From Streptomyces sp. SAI-135 (lineage in GTDB: Bacteria > Actinomycetota > Actinomycetes > Streptomycetales > Streptomycetaceae), in contig NZ_JARXYP010000002.1 in NCBI RefSeq assembly GCF_029893805.1, forward strand, positions 6,944,001 to 7,008,000: 64,000 bases of DNA, read 5' to 3'. A program made the position numbers and the translations under genes. How positions within the stretch are numbered: position 1 is the stretch's first letter; every line of letters starts with the position of its first letter. Below the pieces are notes generated by a model that worked only from the letters and a program-made list of their open reading frames with translations, did not search any database and was not told the DNA's origin. Positions 16,613 through 25,110 of this stretch are shown here, piece by piece.

Positions 16613-17437
16613 CTAGGACCCGATCAGCTCGGACACCCGTACGAAGCGGAACCCCCGCGCCCGCAGCTGCGGCACCACCGTGCGTACCACCCGCTCCGTC
16701 GTCGGCGCGGCACTGCGCGTGCAGTGCATCACCACGACCGATCCCGGCCGCACCCCCTCCAGCACCTGCCGGGACACTGCCTCCGCGTCCGTCGCGAACG
16801 CGTCCCCGCTCACCACGTCCCACTGCACGGCCGTCACCCCGGCCGGGGTCAGGGCCTTCAGCGCCCGCCGGTCGTAGCACCCGCCGGGAAAACGGAAGTA
16901 CGGCCTCGCGTCCGGCACCCCGGCTCTGCGGAAGGCCGCGTACGCCCGCTCCACGTCCGCCCGCATCCGGTCGCCGGGGACCGTCGGCAGCCCGTAGCAG
17001 TCGGCGGTGAAGGCGTAGTGGCTGTAGGAGTGGTTGGCGACCTCGAACAGCGGATCGCGCCCGAGGGAACGGGCCTGGTCCGGGTACTCCTCGGCCCACC
17101 GCCCGGTCATGAACACGGTGGCGGGCACTCGCAGGGCCCGCAGCGCGGCGATCAGCCCGGGGTTGTCGAAGTGCTCGCCGGCCGCCGCCCGGGGCCCCTG
17201 GTCCGCGGTCATGTCGGCGTCGAAGGTGAGCGCCACCGTCCTGCCGCGGTCCCGGGCGCCGTTCTTGAAGACGGGGGTCAGCCCGCCGGGGCCGGGGGCG
17301 AGCGTGGGGGGCGCGGAGGTCGCGGCGGGGGCCGGTCGGGCCACCCGCGCGGCCTCGTGGGGAGCGGAGGCGCAGGCCGTGAGGGCGGCGCCGAGGACAC
17401 AGGCGGCGGTGACGCGCCGGACAAGGGTGATCACCAT
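16613..17437 (-). CDS. Polysaccharide deacetylase (NodB) family lipoprotein
   Basis: A 274-aa exported enzyme. The signal ends in lipobox LTAC (Cys22), followed by a Pro/Ala linker. The NodB domain begins near 65 with motif 1 TFDADMTADQG (catalytic Asp and metal Asp), motif 2 HSYSH (metal His pair), motif 3 RFPGGCYD, and a late motif VVMHCTRSAAPTTERVV. Relatives remove N-acetyl groups from peptidoglycan, chitin oligomers or other amino-sugar polymers at the cell surface. Motif 5 has HCTRSA where HD/HT is common, which is a modest deviation. It starts with ATG. Confidence 0.9.
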   Translation of the reverse strand: MVITLVRRVTAACVLGAALTACASAPHEAARVARPAPAATSAPPTLAPGPGGLTPVFKNGARDRGRTVALTFDADMTADQGPRAAAGEHFDNPGLIAALRALRVPATVFMTGRWAEEYPDQARSLGRDPLFEVANHSYSHYAFTADCYGLPTVPGDRMRADVERAYAAFRRAGVPDARPYFRFPGGCYDRRALKALTPAGVTAVQWDVVSGDAFATDAEAVSRQVLEGVRPGSVVVMHCTRSAAPTTERVVRTVVPQLRARGFRFVRVSELIGS

Positions 17438-17494
17438 AGGAAAATATGGTGAAAAGCCCTATTTCCCGCTCACCCCCGCCGTCACGTCACCCGC

Positions 17495-19012
17495 TCAGAT
17501 GTCCCGCTGCTCCAACGGCTTGGTCGCCGGACCCTGGATCACCTTGCCGTCCGTGTCGAAGCGCGAGCCGTGGCACGGGCACTCCCAGGCGTCCTCGGCC
17601 CCGTTGAAGGAGACCAGACAGCCCAGGTGGGTGCAGCGGGGGGAGACGGCGTGCAGGTTGCCGTCGTCGTCGCGGTAGACCGCGAGGCGGTCGCCGTTCA
17701 CCCGGACCACGGCGCCCTCACCCGGCGGGAGCGACTCCAGCGGGGGCGCCGGACGCAGCCGGTCGCCGACGAAGTGACGGGCCACCTGGGCCTGCGTCTT
17801 GAGGAAGGCCGGCGCCTCGCGGACCTGCGAACGCAGTCGGCGCGGGTCGTACAGCTCGCTCCACGAGCACTGCTCACCGGTGATCTGGGCCGCGAGCAGC
17901 CGGCCGGCCATGATGCCGCCGCTCATGCCCCAGCCCCCGAAGCCGGTGGCGACATAGGTGTGCCGGGCGCCCGGGTGCAGCGGGCCGACCATCGGCACGG
18001 TGTCGGTGGGGTCGTTGTCCTGGGTCGCCCAGGCATGGCTGAGCTCCACGCCGGGGAACTGCCGAGCGGCCCACGCCGAGAGGTCGTCGAACCGGGCCCG
18101 GGTGTCGCCCGTGCCGGGGGTGAAGTGCTCGCCGGTGACGATGAGCAGGCGCCGGTCGGCGTCCCAGGGTGCCGTGCGGACCGAACGGGTGCCCTCGTCC
18201 GGTGTGATGTACATGCCGTCCGGATCCCGCTCCCGGTCGATCGTCCCGGCGACGACCAGCTCGCGGCGCGGCGAGAGCCGGGTGAACAGCAGGGCCCGGT
18301 CGAAGATCGGGTAGTGGGTGGCGACCACGACGTCCCGGGCCGTCACCGTGGCCCGCGTGTCCGTCGACAGCCGGCACGGCTCGCCCTCGTCGAGCCCGAG
18401 GACGGCGGTGTGCTCGTGGACGGCCGCCCCCGAGGCGACCAGGTCCTCGGCCAGGGCCAGCAGGTACTTGCGCGGATGGAACTGCGCCTGCCCGGTCACC
18501 CGGACCGCGCCCGCCACCGGGAAAGGCAACCCGGTCTCCGTCACGAACGACGCCGACAGCCCCGCCTCCCGGGCGGCCTCCGCCTCGGCCTTCAGCTCCT
18601 CGACCCGGCTCTCGTCACGGACGTAGGTGTAGGCGCTGCGCTGCTCCCAGTCGCAGTCGACGCCCAGCTCGTCCGCGATCTCGGCGGCCCGCTCGATCGC
18701 CTCGCACTGCGAGCGGGCGTACAGCCGGGCGCCCTCGGGGCCGCGGGTGCGGCGCAGCTTGTCGTAGATCAGTGTGTGCAGGGCGGTCAGCTTGGCGGTG
18801 GTGTGCCCGGTGACGCCGGCGGCCACCTGTCCGGCCTCCAGGACCGCCACCCGCCGTCCGGCCCGCGTCAGCTCCCACGCCGTGCTCAGCCCGGCGATGC
18901 CGGCGCCGATGACGGCCACGTCGACGTCGAGGTCCTCGGTCAGCGGCGGCCGGGGTCCGCCGGGTGCCGTCTCCAGCCAGTACGAGCCCTTGACATGCCG
19001 GTTCTCGGTCAT
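17495..19012 (-). CDS. FAD-dependent oxidoreductase with C-terminal Rieske domain
   Basis: A 505-aa fusion. The N-terminal DAO-type FAD domain (VAVIGAGIAGLSTAWELTRAG; VAAGVTGHTTAKLTALH) extends to about 400. A Rieske [2Fe-2S] domain follows with both ligand boxes, CTHLGC and CPCHGS (residues near 460-482). It probably oxidises an amine or amino acid and passes electrons to the cluster; no substrate can be assigned. The ATG at 19012 (MTENRHVKGSYWLE) is preferred; the longer frame overlaps the ppk2 gene. Its start is 20 bp from the ppk2 stop, so the two may be co-transcribed. Confidence 0.9.
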   Translation of the reverse strand: MTENRHVKGSYWLETAPGGPRPPLTEDLDVDVAVIGAGIAGLSTAWELTRAGRRVAVLEAGQVAAGVTGHTTAKLTALHTLIYDKLRRTRGPEGARLYARSQCEAIERAAEIADELGVDCDWEQRSAYTYVRDESRVEELKAEAEAAREAGLSASFVTETGLPFPVAGAVRVTGQAQFHPRKYLLALAEDLVASGAAVHEHTAVLGLDEGEPCRLSTDTRATVTARDVVVATHYPIFDRALLFTRLSPRRELVVAGTIDRERDPDGMYITPDEGTRSVRTAPWDADRRLLIVTGEHFTPGTGDTRARFDDLSAWAARQFPGVELSHAWATQDNDPTDTVPMVGPLHPGARHTYVATGFGGWGMSGGIMAGRLLAAQITGEQCSWSELYDPRRLRSQVREAPAFLKTQAQVARHFVGDRLRPAPPLESLPPGEGAVVRVNGDRLAVYRDDDGNLHAVSPRCTHLGCLVSFNGAEDAWECPCHGSRFDTDGKVIQGPATKPLEQRDI

Positions 19013-19032
19013 GGACCCCGAGTACCCCGGGA

Positions 19033-19920
19033 TCACTGTTCCAGCAGCCGCCTGCGGGCCTGCGCCACGTCGAAGTCCGCCTCCGGGTAGCGCGGGTCCA
19101 GCTCCGACAGGTGTTCCAGCAGGAGCCGACTCACCGCCCAGTTCCGGTACCACTTGCGGTCCGCGGGGATCAGGTACCAGGGCGCGTGCGGGGTCGAGCA
19201 GCGCTCCAGGGCCGTCTCGTACGCCTGCTGGTAGACGGGCCACAGAGCGCGGTCGTCGATGTCCGCGACGTCGAACTTCCAGCGCTTGTCCGGCCGGTCG
19301 AGCCGCTTGAGCAGACGGTCGCGCTGTTCGCCGTAGGAGATGTGCAGGAAGCACTTGACCACGGTGACGCCGTCGTCGGCGAGCGACTTCTCGAAGCGTT
19401 TGATCGCGTCGTAGCGGCGCTCGATCTCGGCGGGCGGGGCCAGCGAGCGGACGCGGGCCACGAGGACGTCCTCGTAGTGCGAGCGGTCGAAGATGCCCAG
19501 TTCACCGGCGTGTGGGAGGGCCTTCTTGATGCGCCAGAGGAAGGGGTGCCCCTGTTCCTTCGGCGTGGGTGCCTTGAAGGCCCGGACCCGGCAGCCGGAC
19601 GGGTTGAACAGGCCGATGACGTGCTTGACCGTGCCGCCCTTGCCGCTGGTGTCCATGCCCTGCAGCACCAGCAGGACCCGGCGCCGGTCACCCGCGGTGC
19701 TCGCCGCCCACAGGCGTTCCTGCAGGTCGGCAAGCGGGGCGGCCAGCTCGGTCAGGGCGGCCAGGCCCGCCTGCTTGTCCCGGGGGCCGGCCGGTGTCTC
19801 CCGCGCGTCGTGGGCGGCCAGGTCCACCGGCCTGCCGCCCGGTACGCGCAGCAGCTCACGCAGGCACAGGTCGCCCCCGGTCTTCTTCGCCGCGCGGGTC
19901 TTCGAGCCCTTCTTCGACAT
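19033..19920 (-). CDS. ppk2: Polyphosphate kinase 2 family protein
   Basis: A 295-aa cytosolic PPK2. The Walker A loop is QGMDTSGKGGTVKH (about 107-120) and the Walker B/lid region is FDRSHYEDVLVARV, followed by WKFDVADIDDRALW. PPK2 enzymes transfer phosphate between polyphosphate and nucleotides, usually in the direction of NDP or NMP phosphorylation. The N-terminus is Lys-rich (KKGSKTRAAKK). The gene is followed closely by the Rieske oxidoreductase gene on the same strand. Confidence 0.93.
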   Translation of the reverse strand: MSKKGSKTRAAKKTGGDLCLRELLRVPGGRPVDLAAHDARETPAGPRDKQAGLAALTELAAPLADLQERLWAASTAGDRRRVLLVLQGMDTSGKGGTVKHVIGLFNPSGCRVRAFKAPTPKEQGHPFLWRIKKALPHAGELGIFDRSHYEDVLVARVRSLAPPAEIERRYDAIKRFEKSLADDGVTVVKCFLHISYGEQRDRLLKRLDRPDKRWKFDVADIDDRALWPVYQQAYETALERCSTPHAPWYLIPADRKWYRNWAVSRLLLEHLSELDPRYPEADFDVAQARRRLLEQ

Positions 19921-20001
19921 GGGGCGTCCTTTCCGGTCCGGGCCCGGTCCCTCGATCCTGCTCCGGGGGACCGGGGGCGCGCCGGCCGTCGTGGAGGGCG
20001 G

Positions 20002-21369
20002 CTACCTGCGCCAGGGTCCCGTCACCGCGAAGGTCGTCCCGGGCGTGTAGCAGTTGACGTACATCGTCTGCCCGTCAGGGGAGAAGGTGACGCCGGCGAA
20101 CTCGCCCCACTCCGGAGCCTCGGGCGTGCCGATGTTCTGCCGGCCGCGGGCCATCGCGTACACCTCGCCGTGCCGTGTCACCCCGAAGACGTGCTGGGCG
20201 CCGTTGCCGTCCTCGCACACCATCAGGCCGCCGCTCGGGGCCAGGCAGATGTTGTCCGGGGACTCGCCGGGCAGCTGCACGTCGGTGTCCGGGCCGAAGA
20301 CGATCACCAGGGTGAGCCGGCGGGCCGAGGGGTCGTAGCGCCAGATCTGCCCGAAGTGGTCGGCGGCCGAACCGTCGGCGCTGCGCGCGAACGACGAGAC
20401 GAAGTAGACGGACTTCCCGCCCCAGTAGCAGCCCTCCAGCTTCTGGGCGTGCGTGATGCCCTTCGGCCCGAAGTCCTGGAGCCGGACGGGGGTTTCCCTG
20501 GCCAGCGGGTCCGGTACGTCGACCCACTCGATGCCCTCGAAGCAGGCACCGGTCTCCTGGATCACGGACAGGTCCGGTACGCCGGGCACCCGCATCGCCT
20601 GGAGCCGGCCCCCGGCGCGCAGCGAACCGAGGCCGCCCTCGGGCCGGTTGGGCAGGAAGCGGTAGAAGAGGCCGAAGGGCTTGAGGAAGGCGTCCTCGGT
20701 CTCGTAGACGATGCCGCGCTTCGGGTCGATCGCGATGGCCTCGTGCTGGAAGCGGCCCATCGCGGTCAGCGGGACCGCGCCACTTCTGTGCGGGTCCGTC
20801 GGATCGACCTCGAAGATGAAGCCGTGGTCCTTGGTGTAGCCGTTGGTGCCGGCCTTGTCCTCGGTCTCCTCGCAGGTCAGCCAGGTGCCCCAAGAGGTGG
20901 GCCCGCCCGCGCAGTTGACGGCGGTGCCGGCGATGGCGACCCGCTCCGACAGCACGTCGTTGCGGGAGTCCAGCGTGAGGGCCGTACAGCCGCCCTTGCC
21001 CGCCGGGTCGTAGGTCAGACCCGCGACCGTGGGGACGGCGATGGCCGCGGTGGGGCGGTTCTCGTGGTTGCGCACCAGGTGGACGCGACCGTGTCTGCCG
21101 GGCAGTGCGGTCATGCCGTCGTGGTTGGAGGGGACCCGGCCCTCGCCGGAGCGGAGCTGGTCGCCCTCGCGGGAGAGGACCTTGTAGCGGAAGCCCTTGG
21201 GCAGGTCCAGCAGGCCGTTGGGGTCCGGGACGAGGGGGCCGTAGCCGGTGTGGCCGAGGGACTGGGCGGCGGCGGTGCCGGCGAAGAGTTCGGAGAGGGC
21301 GCCGGTGAAGGCGATGCCCACGCCCAGGGCGCCGCTGCGGGCCAGGACCTGACGTCGTGTTGCGGACAT
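20002..21369 (-). CDS. PhoX-family (DUF839) secreted phosphatase-like protein
   Basis: A 455-aa protein with a twin-arginine type N-terminus (TRRQVLARSGALGVGIAFTGAL, with Arg5-Arg6) and a cleavage site near AAAQS. The mature part is a DUF839 beta-propeller: LPKGFRYKVLSREGD, RNHENRP, WGTWLTCEETED, AMGRFQHEAIAIDP, DNICLAPSGGLMVCEDG and TFSPDGQTMYVN. PhoX enzymes hydrolyse phosphate esters outside the cell and use Ca and Fe. The residues expected to hold metal (Glu/Asp in NHENRP and CEETED) are present. No PhoP box was identified in the 100 bp upstream. Confidence 0.9.
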   Translation of the reverse strand: MSATRRQVLARSGALGVGIAFTGALSELFAGTAAAQSLGHTGYGPLVPDPNGLLDLPKGFRYKVLSREGDQLRSGEGRVPSNHDGMTALPGRHGRVHLVRNHENRPTAAIAVPTVAGLTYDPAGKGGCTALTLDSRNDVLSERVAIAGTAVNCAGGPTSWGTWLTCEETEDKAGTNGYTKDHGFIFEVDPTDPHRSGAVPLTAMGRFQHEAIAIDPKRGIVYETEDAFLKPFGLFYRFLPNRPEGGLGSLRAGGRLQAMRVPGVPDLSVIQETGACFEGIEWVDVPDPLARETPVRLQDFGPKGITHAQKLEGCYWGGKSVYFVSSFARSADGSAADHFGQIWRYDPSARRLTLVIVFGPDTDVQLPGESPDNICLAPSGGLMVCEDGNGAQHVFGVTRHGEVYAMARGRQNIGTPEAPEWGEFAGVTFSPDGQTMYVNCYTPGTTFAVTGPWRR

Positions 21370-21469
21370 GGCGAAGCAGCCTTCCTGCTGGCGGACAGGA
21401 CTGTGACGTCGCTGTGTCTATCACCTGGGTCGGCCCGCGGGAACCACGCGCGTAGCGTGTCACGGCCCG

Positions 21470-22246
21470 TCAGGTCCCGGTCGGGTGCTCCTGCGCCCGC
21501 TCCAGGAAACGCAGCAGCTCCACCGGGAAGGGCAGGACGAGCGTCGAGTTCTTCTCGGCGGCGACCGCCACGACGGTCTGCAGCAGCCGGAGTTGGAGCG
21601 CGGCCGGCTGTTCGGACATCTCCTTGGCGGCCTCCGCGAGCTTCTTGGAGGCCTGGAGTTCGGCGTCGGCGTTGATGACCCGGGCCCGCCGCTCACGGTC
21701 GGCCTCGGCCTGGCGGGCCATCGACCGCTTCATCGTGTCCGGCAGCGACACGTCCTTGATCTCGACGCGGTCCACCTGCACGCCCCAGCCGACGGCCGGG
21801 CTGTCGATCATCAGCTCCAGGCCCTCGTTGAGTTTCTCGCGGTTGGACAGCAGGTCGTCCAGCTCGCTCTTGCCGATGATCGAGCGCAGCGAGGTCTGGG
21901 CCATCTGGGAGACGGCGAACTTGTAGTCCTCGACCTTGACCAGGGCGCTCGCCGCGTCGACGACCCGGAAGTAGACCACCGCGTCCACGCGCACCGTCAC
22001 GTTGTCCCGGGTGATGCCCTCCTGGGCCGGCACCGGCAGCGTGACGATCTGCATGTTCACCTTGTGCAGCCGGTCCACGAACGGCACGATCGCCGTGAAC
22101 CCGGGCTCGCGCACCTCGCCCGCGAGGCGTCCGAGACGGAACACCACCCCGCGCTCGTACTGCTTGACGACCCGGGCCGCCGCCGCGAGGTAGACGGTCC
22201 CGGCGGCCGCGGTCGCCACGGCCGCCGTCAACAGTTCCTGGAGCAT
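21470..22246 (-). CDS. SPFH/Band-7 domain protein (slipin)
   Basis: A 258-aa membrane-associated scaffold. A short N-terminal hydrophobic segment (TAAVATAAAGTVYLAAA) is followed by the SPFH domain (QYERGVVFRLGRLAGEVREPG through VDRVEIKDVSLPDTMKRSMARQAEADRERRA) and a coiled-coil tail. Slipins organise membrane microdomains. There is no adjacent NfeD-type protease gene, which often accompanies this family. It is transcribed leftward towards phoX; a hairpin after sulP separates it from the downstream-numbered neighbours. Confidence 0.9.
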   Translation of the reverse strand: MLQELLTAAVATAAAGTVYLAAAARVVKQYERGVVFRLGRLAGEVREPGFTAIVPFVDRLHKVNMQIVTLPVPAQEGITRDNVTVRVDAVVYFRVVDAASALVKVEDYKFAVSQMAQTSLRSIIGKSELDDLLSNREKLNEGLELMIDSPAVGWGVQVDRVEIKDVSLPDTMKRSMARQAEADRERRARVINADAELQASKKLAEAAKEMSEQPAALQLRLLQTVVAVAAEKNSTLVLPFPVELLRFLERAQEHPTGT

Positions 22247-22302
22247 TCCGACCTCCTCGTCCAGAGGTCCTTATGTCTGCTCCTGTAACGATATGCCTGG
22301 TG

Positions 22303-22336
22303 CCCGGTCCGGGGCCACGAGCGGCCCCGGACCGGG
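22303..22336 (-). terminator. 14-bp stem-loop terminator after sulP
   Basis: CCCGGTCCGGGGCC and GGCCCCGGACCGGG pair perfectly around a 6-nt loop (22317-22322), directly after the SulP stop on the minus strand. It has no U-tract, which is usual for Streptomyces terminators. Confidence 0.65.
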
Positions 22337-22345
22337 TGGGGAGTG

Positions 22346-23836
22346 TTACGGGGCGGTGGCCTTCACTGGCTCCGGCCTGGTGACCCGCACGGGTTCCGTG
22401 CCGACCGCGCTGTGCCGCTCGGCCCAGTTCTCCAGGGCCGTACGGCAGGCGTGGTCCAGGTGGTGCAGACCGGAGAGGTCCAGCTCCACGGGACGGTCCT
22501 GGGGCAGCGACTCCAGGCTGTCGAGGATCTTCGGCAGCCTGAGGAAGGTCGCGTTGCCCGACAGGTGGGCCTGGATGGGGCCCGCGCCCTTGTCGACGAT
22601 CTCCAGCTTGAGGTGCGAGGCCTCCCAGGCGGTCTTGACGACCGACAGGGCCAGACCGATCAGGACGCCCTCGAACATGTTCACCGCGACGATCGAGACG
22701 GCCGTGGCCACCAGGATCAGTGCCTCACCGCGGTGGCCGCGCCACAGCGACACGATCTCCCGGAAGGGGATCAGCTTGAAGCCCGCGTGGACCAGGATGC
22801 CGGCGAGCGCGGGCAGCGGGATCAGCGCCAGCGTCGAGGGCAGCAGGGCCGCGAACAGCAGCAGCCACACGCCGTGCATGACCCGGGACGCCTTGGTCCT
22901 GGCGCCCGCCTGGACGTTGGCGGAGCTGCGCACGATGACCGCGGTCATGGGCAGGGCGCCGAGCGCGCCGCACACCGTGTTGCCCACGCCCTGGGCCATG
23001 AGTTCCTTGTCGTACTCGGTGCGCGGACCGTCGTGCAGCCGGTCCACGGCCGCTGCGCTGAACAGGCTCTCGGCGGAGGCGATCAGGGTGAACGCGATGA
23101 TCGTGCCGAAGATGGCGGGGTCGGCCAGTTCGCCGAAGGCGTCCATGCCGGGCGGCTGGACGGAGGCCAGCAGGCCGTTCACCTCGACGGTGGCGACCGA
23201 CAGGCCGAACACCTGGGTGACCAGGGTGGCCAGCAGGACCGCGGCGAGCGCGCCCGGCACGGTCTGCGCCTTCTTCGGGAGCTTCTTCCACAGCAACAGC
23301 ACCGCGACGGTGCCCGCGCCGACGGCGAGCGAGGCGAGCGCCGTGCTGCTGCCGAGCGCGTCGACGACGGCGCCGGGCAGCCCGAGGATCTTGTCGAGTC
23401 CGGAGGCGGGGGCCTTGAGACCGGCCGCCGAGTAGAGCTGGCCCGCGATGATCACGAGGCCGATACCGGCCAGCATGCCCTCGACGACCGAGACGGATAT
23501 CGCCCGGAACCAGCGCCCCAGTTTCAGGGCGCCCATGGCGAGCTGGATCAGGCCGGCGGCCAGCACGATGACGCCGAGGGCCGGCAGCCCGAACTCGGTC
23601 ACTGCCTCGAAGACGAGAACGGTCAGACCGGCCGCGGGCCCGGAGACCTGGAGGCTGCTGCCCCGCATCAGACCGGTGACGATGCCGCCGACTATGCCGG
23701 TGACGAGACCGAGTTCGGCCGGGACGCCGGAGGCGACGGCCACGCCCACGCAGAGCGGGAGCGCGACCAGGAAGACGACCAGGGAGGCGGCGAAGTCCTG
23801 CCGCAGGTGAGGGTATTTGGTCATCATCCCGATCAC
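22346..23836 (-). CDS. SulP-family anion transporter with STAS domain
   Basis: A 496-aa membrane transporter. It has about ten to twelve hydrophobic segments (LRQDFAASLVVFLVALPLCVGVAVASG at the start; GLVTGIVGGIVTGLMRGS) and a C-terminal STAS domain (about 410-490; VELDLSGLHHLDHACRTALE). It overlaps the carbonic anhydrase gene by 4 bp (GTGA), so the two are translationally coupled. SulP proteins next to beta-carbonic anhydrases are often bicarbonate transporters, so bicarbonate (rather than sulfate) uptake is the better guess. An internal ATG at codon 4 or 5 is an alternative start. Confidence 0.92.
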   Translation of the reverse strand: MIGMMTKYPHLRQDFAASLVVFLVALPLCVGVAVASGVPAELGLVTGIVGGIVTGLMRGSSLQVSGPAAGLTVLVFEAVTEFGLPALGVIVLAAGLIQLAMGALKLGRWFRAISVSVVEGMLAGIGLVIIAGQLYSAAGLKAPASGLDKILGLPGAVVDALGSSTALASLAVGAGTVAVLLLWKKLPKKAQTVPGALAAVLLATLVTQVFGLSVATVEVNGLLASVQPPGMDAFGELADPAIFGTIIAFTLIASAESLFSAAAVDRLHDGPRTEYDKELMAQGVGNTVCGALGALPMTAVIVRSSANVQAGARTKASRVMHGVWLLLFAALLPSTLALIPLPALAGILVHAGFKLIPFREIVSLWRGHRGEALILVATAVSIVAVNMFEGVLIGLALSVVKTAWEASHLKLEIVDKGAGPIQAHLSGNATFLRLPKILDSLESLPQDRPVELDLSGLHHLDHACRTALENWAERHSAVGTEPVRVTRPEPVKATAP

Positions 23837-24411
23837 AGACCCTCGAACGCGTCGGTCTCGGTGCGGTGGACGCGCACCGCGCCCGTGTGCACCTCGTAGT
23901 ACCAGGCGTGCAGGGTCAGTTGGTCCTCCGCCAGCTTCTTGTCGATGAACGGGTAGGACCGCAGGCGCAGCACCTGGGCCAGGACGTGGTTCTGCACGCC
24001 CTCGGCGACTTCCGGGTCCTCGGTCGTGCCGGACGGGCGCGGGGTGGCGTGGTTGAGCCAGTCCCGCACGGCCGGGACGGCGTCCAGGTCGTCGCCGCGG
24101 ACCAGGGCGCCGACGGCGCCGCAGTGCGAGTGCCCGCAGACCACGATGTCGCGGACGCCCAGCACCTCCACGGCGTACTCGATGGTGGCCGCCTCGCTGG
24201 TGGGGTGCTCGGAGGCGTAGGGGGGAACGATGTTGCCCGCGGTGCGCAGCTCGAAGAGCTCGCCCGGGCGGGCGCCCGTGATCAGGGCCGGGACGACCCT
24301 GGAATCCGAGCAGGTGATGAACAGGACCTGGGGGGACTGGCCTTCGGCCAGCTTGGCGAACTCCTCAGGGCGCTGTCCGAACGTACGGGCGTTGTCGATG
24401 AGGGGCTGCAT
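23833..24411 (-). CDS. Beta-class carbonic anhydrase
   Basis: A 192-aa zinc enzyme that interconverts CO2 and bicarbonate. Zn ligands are readable: Cys and Asp/Arg in FITCSDSRVVP (about 31-41), and His and Cys in VCGHSHCGAV (about 88-97). The ATG at 24411 has an excellent GGAGGAG ribosome site, so I use it although the frame is open to 24801. The stop overlaps the sulP start, and together they form a bicarbonate-handling pair. Directly upstream, two near copies of GGCGCGCCG-N5-GCGCGTCGG (24427-24480) may form hairpins in the leader. Confidence 0.95.
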   Translation of the reverse strand: MQPLIDNARTFGQRPEEFAKLAEGQSPQVLFITCSDSRVVPALITGARPGELFELRTAGNIVPPYASEHPTSEAATIEYAVEVLGVRDIVVCGHSHCGAVGALVRGDDLDAVPAVRDWLNHATPRPSGTTEDPEVAEGVQNHVLAQVLRLRSYPFIDKKLAEDQLTLHAWYYEVHTGAVRVHRTETDAFEGL

Positions 24412-24523
24412 GTGGTGACTCCTCCTGGCGCGCCGTGGGGGCGCGTCGGGCTTACCAGGCGCGCCGAGGGGCGCGTCGGTTGACATGACAGTGGGGGTAC
24501 AGAGGTGGGGGACTGCTCTGCTG

Positions 24524-24916
24524 TCAGCAGCGGAAGACTTGAAGTGCCGCCGGAGCGTGGGCTGTCGAGGGTCTCGACAGGGGGAACTCGCCTGCTGCCA
24601 CCCGCTCGGGCGCGGCCGCCGGCTCCTCTGCCGACAGGGGGCGCTCCGGCCCCTGAGGGGCGAAGTCGACGGCGCGGTGCCGGTCGCGGGTGCGCAGGGG
24701 ACCGGTCGGGTCCCCCGTGTGGTTGCAGTGGCGTTTGCCGGAGGCCTCAGCGCGTGACGCCTTGCCGGAGAGCTTGGTTTCGCTCGGAGCTTTGGCCTCA
24801 ACCTGACGGCCTGTGTGCGCGGTTGCGAATCCCCCGGAGAGTGCGAAGAACGGGAGCGCCAGAAGGACGGCGGCGACGACCGCTACCACGGTCCGTGCCG
24901 TCGCACCTCGGAACAT
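24524..24916 (-). CDS. Small secreted hypothetical protein
   Basis: A 130-aa protein with a clear signal peptide (ATARTVVAVVAAVLLALPFF, likely cleaved near ATAHT), followed by a polar, Arg/Ser/Pro-rich mature part with two Cys (in KRHCNHTG and at the very C-terminus, FRC). I do not recognise the family. A promoter-like sequence (TTGGCC, 16 bp, TAGAAG) and an unusual operator-like array precede it, which supports a real gene. Competing frames on the plus strand here lack ribosome sites and signals. It is transcribed in the same direction as, and 113 bp ahead of, the carbonic anhydrase gene. Confidence 0.5.
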   Translation of the reverse strand: MFRGATARTVVAVVAAVLLALPFFALSGGFATAHTGRQVEAKAPSETKLSGKASRAEASGKRHCNHTGDPTGPLRTRDRHRAVDFAPQGPERPLSAEEPAAAPERVAAGEFPLSRPSTAHAPAALQVFRC

Positions 24917-24944
24917 GCGCCCCCCTCTCGGCAGTTCACACTTC

Positions 24945-24992
24945 TAGTCCAGACCAACCATTGGCCAATCATTGGTCAACGACTGGTCAAGA
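24945..24992 (-). promoter_or_regulatory. Operator-like region: dre-type element and three 11-bp direct repeats
   Basis: On the minus strand TGGTCTGGACTA matches 10 of 12 positions of the DasR (GntR) consensus TGGTCTAGACCA. It lies between a TTGGCC -35 and a TAGAAG -10. Next to it, on the plus strand, are three head-to-tail 11-mers: ATTGGCCAATC, ATTGGTCAACG and ACTGGTCAAGA (24960-24992), spaced one helical turn apart. The region is AT-rich and precedes the small secreted protein gene. The link to DasR is inference. Confidence 0.4.
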
Positions 24993-25110
24993 AACACCTT
25001 AGCCCGGCAAAGTTGTTTGCTGGGTTAACTTAGCGTTTCCGGCTGAAGAGAGGCTGAAGCCCGCGGGGTCGCTGACGCGAAGTGGCCCTTGACGTGCGAG
25101 CTCTGTGTGA

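Noticed and set aside
24505..25002. Plus-strand frame opposite the small secreted protein
   Set aside because: It has no ribosome site or recognisable domain, and it runs through the AT-rich operator region.
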